A DNA stretch of 64,000 nt from Sycobia sp. Sy_11. Its lineage: Eukaryota > Arthropoda > Insecta > Hymenoptera > Epichrysomallidae. The position numbers and the translations under genes were made by a program. Position 1 is the first letter of the stretch, and the number at the start of each line of letters is the position of its first letter. The notes beneath the pieces were generated by a model. That model searched no databases. It worked only from the letters and a program-made list of their open reading frames with translations, and was not told where the DNA came from. Positions 1 to 12,381 of this stretch are shown here, piece by piece. Location: the NCBI GenBank assembly GCA_018907035.1, contig JACCIC010000014.1:4046001-4110000 (forward strand). The letters are read 5' to 3'.

Positions 1-58
1 AAGAAGAATATGCGAAATTTCATTGATGATGTGGAATTAATAATCTTTGATTTTGCAG

Positions 59-181
59 GATTTAAATACTTTTACTGATGGTACTGTTCAAGTTGTATAT
101 ACCCTGATACTGAGAGACAACTTTGAAAGCCCGTTTTTAGACTTTGTCTATGGATTTTTTAAATTAAAATCAATACGCTAG
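59..181 (+). CDS. Probable last coding exon of an unidentified gene (5' part outside window)
   Basis: A pyrimidine-containing acceptor ending TTTTGCAG at 51-58 is followed by a 40-codon open frame that begins GAT (59-61) and stops at TAG 179-181. The other two frames close within a few codons. The peptide reads DLNTFTDGTVQVV and ends FFKLKSIR; the middle is hydrophobic and aromatic (YTLILRD, FLDFVYGFF). An AATAAA lies at 391-396, giving a plausible 3' UTR of about 230 bases. I do not recognise the family. The upstream exons would lie left of the window. A chance open frame after a chance AG is possible. Confidence 0.42.
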   Translation, partial: DLNTFTDGTVQVVYTLILRDNFESPFLDFVYGFFKLKSIR

Positions 182-390
182 CGAGCTACATTCAAATATG
201 ATAAATAGTTTTTATTATAAATTTTTTATCTATGTAAGTCAAAATATTGTACTTTTAAAAAAACATTGTTATGTGAACTAAGATCTGTATAGCACATTGC
301 CAATTTTGCGATAACAAAACTAAGTTATTAGATATGCTTGAAACTCAAAAAAGTAACACGATTCATAGTTTTTCCTTAAAAACTATAGAA

Positions 391-396
391 AATAAA
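391..396 (+). terminator. Candidate poly(A) signal of the left-edge gene
   Basis: AATAAA about 210 bases after the stop of the left-edge exon, in an AT-rich 3' UTR-like stretch. Confidence 0.35.
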
Positions 397-1787
397 AAAA
401 CCACTAGTTCTTATAGTATAATCACCCTTCTACTCGGTATTTACAGACCTTTGCTCATACGAATTTTCTTAGTAGGATAATAAATTGCTAAACGTAATAT
501 ATATGCACGTATAGAACATGTAATATAAACAATAAAAGTCAACAAGCAGCCGAGATCGAGGATCAGGAGAGGAAGTGAAAAAGAGAGTAGCGGTGAGAGA
601 GGGGCTGCAGGAAGAAAGAGAACAGGACGCGTCTATATATATGCATGGCTGCTGTGCGCGCACTGCGCGCAGCTGAAATCGCAGCTCGTGCGCGTTTGCG
701 ATCGATGCGATAAATGGATGCGTGCGATTGGTAGTCGCGGAAAATCGATGATGAACCAGCACGGGGGGGCACCGGGCACCCTCTCCGAGGCTAAAACCGA
801 CACTCGCATACAAACGCGTCGTCGCGTGCAATATATATAGGTATATCTTGCGCTTATAATAAAGCGAGAACCGAGATATGAGGACGATCGAGAAGGGAAA
901 ACGGAGAGACCGTTTTACACACACATTTATCAATAAAAGTGTGAAGAGGACCAACGGTTATACATAATCAAACATGTACTGGCTTGTCCGCTTGCTCGCC
1001 CGCGCGCGCGCATGTGTATAATAAATGCAAATTCTGTAATACTTTCGCATAACATAATATTATATACTCTGTAAATAAATAATTGAGAACTATCAGAACA
1101 GATGCTAGGATAATATAATAATACTTTTGTGCAAATATATTAACATTTTGCTCACGTATGCAGTAGACTTTGCATCGAGCATTGCATTTAGACCGCGCGA
1201 AAATATATAGATCTTTTATTTTAATTTTTATCCGTATTTAAAAATTGCAATTCTTATAGAATAATATTTTTATTTTAACTTTCATGAAAACTTTTTTTTT
1301 AGCAGAAAAGATAACATTTATACGGAGAAATGAATTATAGATCTTTTCGGAGCAATTTCAATGTTTATTTTCAGATTCATGGAATAGCAAGAGGACAATA
1401 TTTACTAAGAAATAGAATTAGGAGAAATCATTGCGAGAATTCCACTTATACAGATGATGTACTTAAAAAAATACAAAAATAAGTAATAATACATTAGTGT
1501 TGGTGGTGTATGTGTGCGTGCGTGCGTGTGTGTAATATATATATATATATATATCACAGGAGCATCGATTACAATTTTTTACCTGGGGCGCCAAAACCCC
1601 CAAAACAATATGCACACAAAATACAACGGGGTGTACACCTATTTATGAACATGTACACGCGCTCGCTGCCGTTGGAGGGAAACCCCGTGCGGAAGCTTAT
1701 AGGGGCATGTATCATCGCCTCTGTGCACATGTGAACGCCGCGTGTATATATTTAAGTGCACGCGCTTTACGTAATAATGTGTATGTG

Positions 1788-1806
1788 CGCGCGCGCGCGC
1801 GCGCGA
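1788..1806. repeat. (GC)n tract
   Basis: Alternating GC, within the CpG-rich upstream region. Confidence 0.9.
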
Positions 1807-2841
1807 GGGAGATAGAGAGAAAGAGAGTGGTATACACATGCAGAGGGAGTACACGAGCGAACGTACACGGCAGACGGAATGGAGCAAAGACCGAATTATC
1901 GATTTTTAGGCCCCTTTATATTAAAAACGAGCGCGCGTTGCGCGCACTGTACGATGCTGCTCGCGTATGTTTGCGACGCTGCCCTCTGCCGCGCTTCGTC
2001 GTCCTCCTCGTCGTCGTCATCGTCGTCGTTGTCCGCGTCGTTGTCGCGCCACCGTCGTCCACGTCGACGCGGGTATACACCCGCAGCACAGACACACGTA
2101 CGCACGCGCGCGTATACACAGTAGTGCTCCGGGGGCTCGAGGGCGAGCACACGAGAGGGAGGAAAGAGAGAGATAGAAAGAGAGTGAGAGAAAGAAAGAG
2201 AGCCGGGGAGAGAAGCCGCCTTTCAAAACATCGACGGGAGACGCGCGCGCGACGCACCGCGGAACGGGAGAGACGACAACGGGCCGTAAATTTTTATACT
2301 TATTTTTTTTCTTCTCCCCGGAACGCGCGCAGACCTATATTTACATATAAATACGATCTAAAATAACGCGTGTATATACTCATTATCGATAGACATTAAC
2401 AAACTTGGTTTTACGGTTTTTCATGCATGTATATATATGTATATACATAGATACGCAAGAGAGGGCATGTGCTCGCCGACACGTCGGGCTGCTGTTGTAT
2501 TGTTTATGTGAGCGTGCATAATATTAAAGCGTGTGGTGCGCGAGTGAGATACGACCAGAGGCTTCCGCTACAGCTTTTCTTATTATATATTTTAGCGCTT
2601 ATCCCTTCTCTTCCACCATATCGATTTATAATATTAAAAATACATACACATGTTTCGATAAATTTTATTTTAGAAATTCGTGGTTTAATTGTGTCGTACA
2701 TAGTAAATAAGTGCATATAAACAGAACCAAATTTTTGTTGTTCCGTGTGCGTGTGTGCATCGGAACGCTACTGTTGTTTGCGGAGCAGAAGCTCCGGTGC
2801 AATTTTAGCAACAGCATCAAGACGTCGTCAACGCTGGAGAT

Positions 2842-3222
2842 ATGTCGTCAGGTAAGGAGTATGCGAATCTTCAGGGGGGGGGGGGTTACAATACATCGAA
2901 ACTGCTTGTGCCTGACAGTAATATAATCAGAATCCACCCTCTGTCGGATTCTTTGAAAATAAAGTTTGCCTCGTGCATCAACAATCTGTCTGATTTTATA
3001 ATTTCCCATGGCACAGACCACAGAAAAGTGAAGCTTCACGGTGGCGTTGAATTGATTGATTTTTTCAGCTTTGAATCTTTTATTTTTATTCGAACGTCTA
3101 TTCCCTCTTTTATTTTTATTTATTTTCCTTAATACATATAAGCTACTTGTCGTCGCAATATAATGTTTTATCGATAAAATATCGATCGATCACAATGATT
3201 CTATATATGCATAAATATAAAT

Positions 3223-3291
<69 letters not shown>

Positions 3292-4629
3292 CTGCGGTAA
3301 TATCTTAAAAAAGAAAAATGAACATATCGCAGCTTTTACTGATGTACATAGAAAAGTTTGTATCCAATTCGTATTACCCTTGTAATACAACAGCGAATGC
3401 ATACATTAAAAAAACGAAAGATAAGATATATGTATATTGATGCTGGCTTATAGTTGGAGGATTCGAAAACATAATCATTTTCTCTTCGTGAAGGTGCATA
3501 TAATAACAATAACACCAAATTGAACCTTACAAAGAATACAAAGATATGCTAATTTCTTGGTTTTTTATACTTCAATTTAGCCGGCTTTAATAGATCCGCA
3601 TTTGTGCTTGACAATCCGTCTCTCTCTCACACACGTTTTCTCCCTCTCTCTCTCTATCTCTCTCTCTCTATCTCTCTCATTCTCTTTTTCTCACGTTAGC
3701 TACGCAACTATATTATATATATATTTTTGCAGTAATACACAACCAGACGTCTCCGGGTTTCGCGCCTCCTAGCGTTTTTCTCACTCTATATACACACGCA
3801 AAGGAGTGCGTCAGACTGTATTTAATCTATATATCTCCCAGGGGGAAAGAAATCAGAAAGATAAAACAGGGAGAGAGAAAATACATATATGTATATAATG
3901 TAAAATACGTATAGTGTGCGCACTCGCGAGGGTGTGTGGGTGCGTTGGGGTGGCTGCTTTCTCTCTCCGCTCTCTGGCCGAATACGTCGATAATCGCGAG
4001 GAAATTCACGATTGATCGTCCTGGCCCCGCGCCGTGCCGCCAACGTTTTCTATCTTTCTCGCCTCCCTCGCTCATGTTATATCTATACTTGTACTACCTC
4101 GGCTTGTACACAGTCATGTTTCTATGTGTTTATAATATATATACATATCACACACGCACGAGCCTGAGTAATAAATATAAGAGCGGGACATCTCATCTCC
4201 CGTTGTTCGATATCTATATATATTTTACTCCTACCTTTCTAGCAAGAGCTTGATATAATAATAATAATAATAACCACAACAACAACGACAACAACGACAA
4301 CACAACAACAGCAACAACAACAACAATAACAACAACAACGCGACAATAATAATAATATAAACAGAGTTCAAAAATATATAAATATTTTACGTATTTATTT
4401 ATTTATTATTTTTCTGATTATTCGTACTGATTTTTTCAACTTTTCCGAAAAATAAACGCAAGCCACGACCCGGTGCGAAAGTAGAGTCCAAGGGCATTAT
4501 TATTGATTAAACTCCGCAACGAGCCGCGCAACCTCGCCTGTAGTTTAGTTGTCTTTTATATATATATATACACACCATGTAGACTATCGAATCGATCAAG
4601 AACAGGCGAGAATGGCGCGTGGTGAGACT

Positions 4630-4678
<49 letters not shown>

Positions 4679-4794
4679 GTATGTATAAGCGAGAGCAAGG
4701 GAGACACTTAGATTATATGCGGCGAATTTGAAATTTGCTTTTGGCATGCGCGCGCGGGTATAACGACACGAAAGGTGGCTAGTAAGTTCCTACG

Positions 4795-4847
<53 letters not shown>

Positions 4848-5733
4848 ATATACATTTGTTCGATATTTGTAAATTAGATTGGCGCGTTGTTGTTTTGAAG
4901 ATGGCGGGGATGGGGTCGAAGTTATTATCGGGGTGTATTATGTCGTCGCGTGCGATATTTAGTTATAATAATAATCGCGGAATGGGGAAGTGGCTATGAC
5001 AGAAAGCTCGCGGTGAGAGAAGTCTCGATTATATATATATTCGGAAATCGGAAAGGATATTTTTTTGCAAGGGGTGGTTTCTTGAAGAAATAGAGAAAAA
5101 TCACAAAAAAACATCCGAAGTTTAATTCGTTTTCTATATTACGACATGGTCGTCGCGCACGTGTAGCACGTGTAAAAAACAACACACGCCGTGGATAGCG
5201 CGTGTATGCGCGTAAGCACGATTTACAGAGATTAAAAGTGTATATTATTTAAACACACACACGCACACACATATACAGAAAGAGACATTTGATTAATTCC
5301 AAAACACTAATGGTTAAAGAATCTTTTTAAAATGTTATTTTATATAAAATTTGTTCGTACAATTTTTTTTCAATCATTTTTTTAATATTAAATATATTTT
5401 TTCCGAAATTCATATAAAATAATATGGGTAGTCAGTGGGAATGGTAGAGATTGTTTTTTGTACACATTTCCTGCATGTTAATCCTTTGATTTATATTATA
5501 AATAAAATCTAATATTGATAAGGAATTAACTGTTTACATGATGCATAACTTATAATCTATACCTTAAAACTTGATAATACAAAAAAACAAAAGCTCTTGA
5601 AAACAATATAATTATTATAAACATTTTATAATATGATAATAAATAAAAGCTATTCATATAGTTTTTCTATCTAAAACGACGCTTGCAAGCTTCGTAAACT
5701 AAACTTATTTATTTTTATAAAAGAACGACAAAA

Positions 5734-5781
<48 letters not shown>

Positions 5782-6367
5782 GTATAAATATTTGTTGAAA
5801 TCTAATTTTGTCGTAATAAGTTCATTTTGATATCGCAAAAGAATATTATAATTTAATATATATTATAGTAATTTAAAAGCATTTATAATTTATAAAAAAA
5901 TTTTTTTAAATTTGATAGCTGTATCTAAGGAGAAATGTTTTTTTTATACAAAATTTGCTAACTTTGCAATTGATTTGAAAGACCTTATAATATCAGTATA
6001 ACTAATTGATATTGATTTAGTCGCATAACAAGCCTGCATTGCTGGTGATTCATTATTGATTTTGAATCGATTAAGTCGTAAATTTACATATAGTCAGTAC
6101 GAATAAAGTTTCACAGAGAGAAAAAAAAACTTTTATCAAAATGTTTTATTTATATTTAAACTAAAGGATGCAATAAATTAATTAAATATCTCTAATAAAT
6201 ATATAAAAATTTATTAGAATCTATAATAATATTCTGTACTTATATATATATTCGAAAGTCAACGGAACTTCAACTATAAGCAGTTTTCGAGAGCACATTT
6301 CTTCGGCTAAGCTGTAAATTAAAAATTGTACACATCGGTATATAAGAATATATAATTGTCATTAATT

Positions 6368-6417
<50 letters not shown>

Positions 6418-6661
6418 AACAACAACAATAATAGGATGGAAAAAGCTTATATACGAATGTATGTTGGCTTTTCTTCCCATGGGTTCGAAACAAAATTCGA
6501 GACAAGGGTGTCACGAGCAGTCGCATTCGTGCAAGCACTGCTTCATTTAAATCCCCGACTATGGAAAGGGTCTCCGACTGAGCGAATGAAGAAAGAGACA
6601 TTGCGGGGTTTATATCCGCGGGCGAGACGCGGAGAGAGAATTAGGGAGAGGCAGAGTAAAA

Positions 6662-6712
<51 letters not shown>

Positions 6713-6720
6713 GGGGAGAA

Positions 6721-6758
<38 letters not shown>

Positions 6759-8346
6759 TCGAAATTTGCGAGGGTGTCGATCGATCGGATGGAAATATAA
6801 CCAATCGATATTGCGCGGCTCTCGTGATGCAGTTAATATATATTAACATGAATCTTGTTTTAAATATATTTCAGAATTCGTATGTTTTTTTAACAAATGC
6901 GTCGTTTGATAAATTTCTTGTTTTTATTAGCGATATATATATTTACAGGTTTTCTTTTGGAGCAATGAAATTAAGGGTCAATGGTTTTCTATTACATTGC
7001 CTGTGCCGTTTTGATGACGTGAAGGAAGATATTGACTTTTGCAACGTTTTTTTTTCTCTCTTTACTTTATCGATTAAAACTATTTCTTCTATTAATTTTC
7101 TTACCTTTTCGTTATACAATTTGTCTAGACAAATATATATACGTGAACATATATATGAAAGAATATTTCGACAGCTGAGAATAAAATATCGATATAATGT
7201 ATATAGTACGTCCTATTTGTAACGGAAAGGATTCCGAAGTAAAAATCCAATTCATATGCTGAATAAGCAATTGATAGAAAGCTTCGGATATGGACATCCA
7301 GAAAATAAAAAAAAAAATTATTCTCATGTATTTGAAAATATTCATTACAAATATTATGGTGACAATTTATAATTAAAAATGTGTTTTACTAAAATCCATG
7401 AAAACTCATAAAATTCGTAGTTTTTAAATTTATCTTAATTTTTATTATTAAAGTAGAATTTTTTTTCTATACTATATAGTTTTAGTGAAAAATTAAGCCA
7501 CATAATAATTTCATCATACAACCGCGTTTCAATCACTAACATTTTATTTGATTAACTAAATAATTAATAAATTTTTAATTAATAGAATACTAATAAGAGC
7601 TCAAATCATGAAGAACCTAGAAACATTATCGTTTTTTCCCTTCAAATTAACTTGGAAAATTTGAAAAGAGTCCAAATAAAAGTTGTATAGACAACGTGAG
7701 AATGCATCTTCTTTATTTTGTACAGTTTTTTCTCTGAGCATTATATTTTTATACACAAATTTGTTTAAAAAATAATAATAAAAATTACCTTATAATTATC
7801 ATTGCAAAATACATCCCATTATTATTAACAATATAATCATATTTAGGAGATTAGATAGTATCAAGAAAGATCTCATTTATATGTAAACCTCGCATTATTG
7901 AAGTTAAAAAAATAATAATAAACCTTTGAAGTGCGAATATAATAATTATTTGATTGAATATATAGAAACAAAGTAACCAGACAATTTCCGCATTTATATA
8001 CTAATTTAGATAAATGCGATACTTATCTGTTATTGTTATTTGTATTGTTTTGAATATAGTAGCTTATACTTTCATTTTTAATTACACTACATGTAGAAGA
8101 AAACATTATACTTTTTTTTATAACTAAACTGTATGCATATATATATACATATGTGTGTGTGTGTGTATAATGACGTAAAAATTTCTGAATTAATTCACGA
8201 AGAAAAAAATATTCATCAATATGAGAATTTTAACAAATGAATTGAATTAAGTTATATCATATCTGTGTGAAAGTCAGCATAAATGAGAATTCGGATAGAA
8301 AATGACCCGTCGAAGTGACTCTAATATATTTGTATACTTAAATTAG

Positions 8347-8403
<57 letters not shown>

Positions 8404-11400
8404 GTTAAAGGTATCATAAGTCTTACCCTCTCGGATATTGTTACAGAAAAAATAGGGATTCCAGCTTCGGAAAACTTTCAGCTGAAGTGGCACAGTTATG
8501 GCGCCCACCTTCACAGTTCGGTGGCGACGCTGCTGCACTCGGAATCCTTCGCCGATGTTTTATTGGCCACGTCTTGCGGTAGGCATGTTGCCGCCCACAG
8601 ATTCGTTTTGGCGGCGTGTTCATCTTACCTTAGTCACATTTTCCAGACATGCCACTTCGGTGCAAATACGAATGCTCCAATTATTGTCGTAAGTTATCAT
8701 TCGGATACTACATATTCATTCCTTGTTTTTATATATCGAGCGCAAGAAAATAATGAAACAAGTTGCGATACACGATCATTAGCAATAATGTTCAAACGAC
8801 AGTTGAAAACTAGTTTTTAATGAACGTTTTTTTTTTCTTCAAGACTCGTTATCTTATGAAGCTATATCGTTTCATTACTGTAGTAATAATAGCTTTATAC
8901 ACCATTTCAATAAGTAGAAAGAAACGCATCTATAATTCAAACAAGTTTTCATGGAAGATTCACGATACGGCCATCGAAATTAATTATTGATACTTTTAAT
9001 TAAAAAATGAAAATGATTCTTTTACGATTCAATTTTTATTCGATTGATTACAAATCAAATTATTTTTATAAGCCGCGAAATCATTTATTTGTCAAATAAT
9101 AAATGTTCAAATATTTTATAATATTAGATGTTCAAAAATTTGTTAAATTGTTAAATGAAGAAGACAGTTGTTGCGCACGAATCTAATGAGTCTAAAGCCT
9201 ATAGTAATTGTTACACCACATTATTGGATAAAAAAGAGAAAAAAGTTTCGATTATAATTGAACATGAACATTGAAAACAAAAAGTTAGCTCGTTAATCAG
9301 ATTGTTATTTACAAAAGCAGTTGTTTTACATTAACATTAAAACACAATGCCATCACAATAATACATATTAGAAAAGAAAATATTATTGACGCCTTAAGGT
9401 TGTAGCCATTGGTTATATTTAAAACTTTCAAAAAACAGTCTGACTTGTCGTGGCAAAATCGTTTCAGCTTATCTACCACGGGAATTTTTGAGGTATAATA
9501 TTTTATCTTGTTAACGTGGAAATAAGTTTTTAAGCGGAATTTATTATTTTCCATTTTTATCCATTACACAACAAAGAAAAATTTTAAATGATATATTGAA
9601 CTATATGTATACGTAAATTTTCAAGAAGATTTAGCGGATAATTTAAAAGATAAAATGGTAAAATTTTTAACGAAATTTATATGTTGACAAATCCTAACAA
9701 TTATTTACATATGCGTTCGATGAATTTTCACTTCTTTATTTTATTTTTGATTTAATCATTCTTTATAGTTATAGTTATAAACAGGCTTGATTCGCGTCAA
9801 TTTTATATTATTTTTCTATGTCAATGATGTGACACTGTGAGTGTGAGGCATTGCACATTTTCATTTATGTTCTAAAAGAAACAAATTGTATACCATATTT
9901 AAAAAAAAAAAAAATTACGCATGTTTTTATCAGAATGTTCACAATACAATGTAAATAGTAGAAATTTCTAGCTTTTAAGATGAAGAGCGATGTAATTTTT
10001 TTACATTCAAAAAATTGGGAGACTTCACAACACTCTCACTGTTTATTTTAAATGTATAATATATTAATCAAAGATGATTTCTTCGTCGGCACATTTCTGC
10101 CTTATGGTTTTTCTAATTTTTATAAATAGAATACTATAATAATAAGTATTATTTTCATAAAAAGCAGTATAATTATGACGTGTAAAATATAGAAGACTGG
10201 CTGTATAGAAGCCAGTCAACGTATAGAAGCAAATAGCTTGCGTGTCCCTTATAATAAATTCATTTGGTATTTGATTGAAATCGCTACATTTATGTCAAAG
10301 TTTAATCTTATAATTCTGACTTAACTGTATATATAGATACACTGTATATATATATAGATACATCATACCTTTATATTGAGTTTCATCATATAAATATTTG
10401 CAGAAAAGTTATATGTAATATTAACTTGCATAAAGTTTATATATAATATTAGATAAAACATAACACGACTGGTAGTTCGGGAAACTTATATCATTATAAT
10501 TTTGTTCGGGATTTGCGACAAATCGGCTTCATTTACTTTTTGAGACACTTATATATCAAAACTATATCAAAAGTTTATTGTTCATGTTGGTTTTCGAAAT
10601 TATCCATCATATACATAACAGCGATTGAAACATGATCTATAATTTCCAGCTGTTCTCAATCGTACTTTATATACTGAACTGTCTCGGATATACATCGGAT
10701 GGTAAATCTGACGAACGTTTTTGAACGCAAAGAAATAGAAAAGCGGTCTAATGTAAATAAGCAGAGTTCTTTATGAGAATTGTTCTTTGACATGAGTTGT
10801 CTTAATGGTATGAGCTTGAAGGCTTCTTGTATTTAAAAATCGTTAATAATGACACCAAATGTAAACATATATTATTATTAACGGAGTTATTAACGAAATC
10901 CTAATACAGATATAATGAGTTAATGAACTGTAATTTTGTAATATATAATACTCTCTTCAGCCAGATCTAATTGTTCTGATATACATTTATCATAACTTTT
11001 GTATTTATAAATACTATTACATTGTTTTTTTATTCTAAGCTACTTTTCTACATTCTCTATAATTTTCATCGTTTTACATTCACTCTATTTAGTTTATTTA
11101 ATTTATATTTATTTTATGAAAAAATTATTCTACTTATTTGTGTAATTCTCCAATTGCAATATTATTTTCATGCTACACTAAATCGGTTTGTTAATTCTAT
11201 ACGAAATAATTTATTTTTCCTGATTGAGGTTTAATATACTCTAAAATTTGTCTAGTAATTTTTTAATAAGACTAAGTTAAGTTTTATCTTCCCAATCAAG
11301 CTTGCTTAGGCCAGTACTATGAATGTTTGTGTAATCAAAAATTGAAAATTGTTTAAAATTTATTGCTAATATCTTAAAAATGTCGGTGTGCTAAAAAACA

Positions 11401-11608
11401 CGGAATAAATTTTTTCAGTATATTTTATTTATTGTTTTAATAAATATTCTTTTTTATCAGAACCACATTTGAGCTCTTTTAGCTTCTTTAATTTTCAGTG
11501 TTCGCTTTTTTCCACATTTTTATGTAGTTACGTTGATCAGGCCATCTACAATGTATAATGTTTTCTTTTCTAATAATTTATATCAGTTTCAATATGATCG
11601 TGTTTTAG

Positions 11609-11656
<48 letters not shown>

Positions 11657-12321
11657 TGAAAAATATGATTGTTTAGAATATATTAAAATTTTTGCTAAAA
11701 GGTTTAGTTCTTGAAGATAAACCGTAGTGGTTCGAAACATCGGACATCTCGGGTAAAGTTAAATTTAAGGTGGTGGAGGCAGTTAGGTTGTCTTTTGCTA
11801 ACATATAATATAGTTTATTTTTATTATTTTTATTATTTTTAATTTTTAATCTAATTTGATTTATTTTTAGTAGTAATTTCTATTTCAGATTCTCCGGGGG
11901 TGATTATAAACAAGGACAGTCTGACTGCCAGTATATTAGTATAAAATATTATCGTATAAAGACTGTAAGGCCGAGAAAAGTATTTATTAATTTAATTTTG
12001 AACAGTCGACATAAGTGCAATTTGTAATTTTTAATTTAATTAAAGCTCGATCATTTTGAACCTGGTAAAAATTGTTAGAAAAATTCTTAAAAAATCCACT
12101 AGTTATAGATGCTCTTTTTTAATATATATAATCTTCACCTTTTTTATAATTTAAGAAGAGTATATAAACAGATTAATTTTGACAAATAATAGAATGAAAT
12201 TCAGTTGGTAATTTTGGAAAGAATTATAAAAAATTAAATAAATTTATAATGTTTTGGTTTTTATTTATTAAGCGTGTGCATTTATTTAAATTAAGACCAA
12301 TCAATTCTACTATACTTAATT

Positions 12322-12381
<60 letters not shown>

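Larger units (their letters stand above)
182..2710. promoter_or_regulatory. Intergenic region with CpG-rich promoter-like islands
   Basis: No gene is supported here. Unlike the surrounding AT-rich DNA, 540-1015 and 1500-2330 are rich in CpG, with GA-type and CA/CG-type simple repeats, a GC run at 1788-1806 and a stretch of TCG/GTC trinucleotides near 2000-2060. Open frames here, on both strands, are low-complexity Arg/Ser/Val strings with no domain and are taken as chance. A perfect TATCGATA (DRE-type box) lies at 2384-2391, about 450 bases before the first BTB-ZF start codon. The region most likely holds the promoter or upstream noncoding exons of the BTB gene. Confidence 0.5.
2852..8446 (+). 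other. Intron 1 of the BTB-ZF gene (5.6 kb)
   Basis: It separates a ten-base coding exon from the BTB exon. It holds a long (CA)n tract, CT-rich and GA-rich tracts, several (TA)n tracts, a trinucleotide run near 4253-4360 and a second promoter-like, CpG-containing stretch at 3600-4250. A perfect TATCGATA lies at 3169-3176. I see no coding exon that I can defend inside it. Confidence 0.7.

Noticed and set aside
469..2366. Long overlapping open frames of up to 219 codons on both strands
   Set aside because: They follow simple repeats and CpG-rich DNA, translate to Arg/Ser/Val/Leu strings and show no domain. Open frames on both strands reflect a low stop-codon rate in GC-rich repeats.
6415..6846. 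143-codon frame with a long RE/RG repeat
   Set aside because: It is the translation of a (GA)n microsatellite inside BTB-ZF intron 1.
10190..10225. Hairpin GACTGGCT-loop-AGCCAGTC
   Set aside because: An 8-bp stem is too short for a microRNA precursor and there is no further support.
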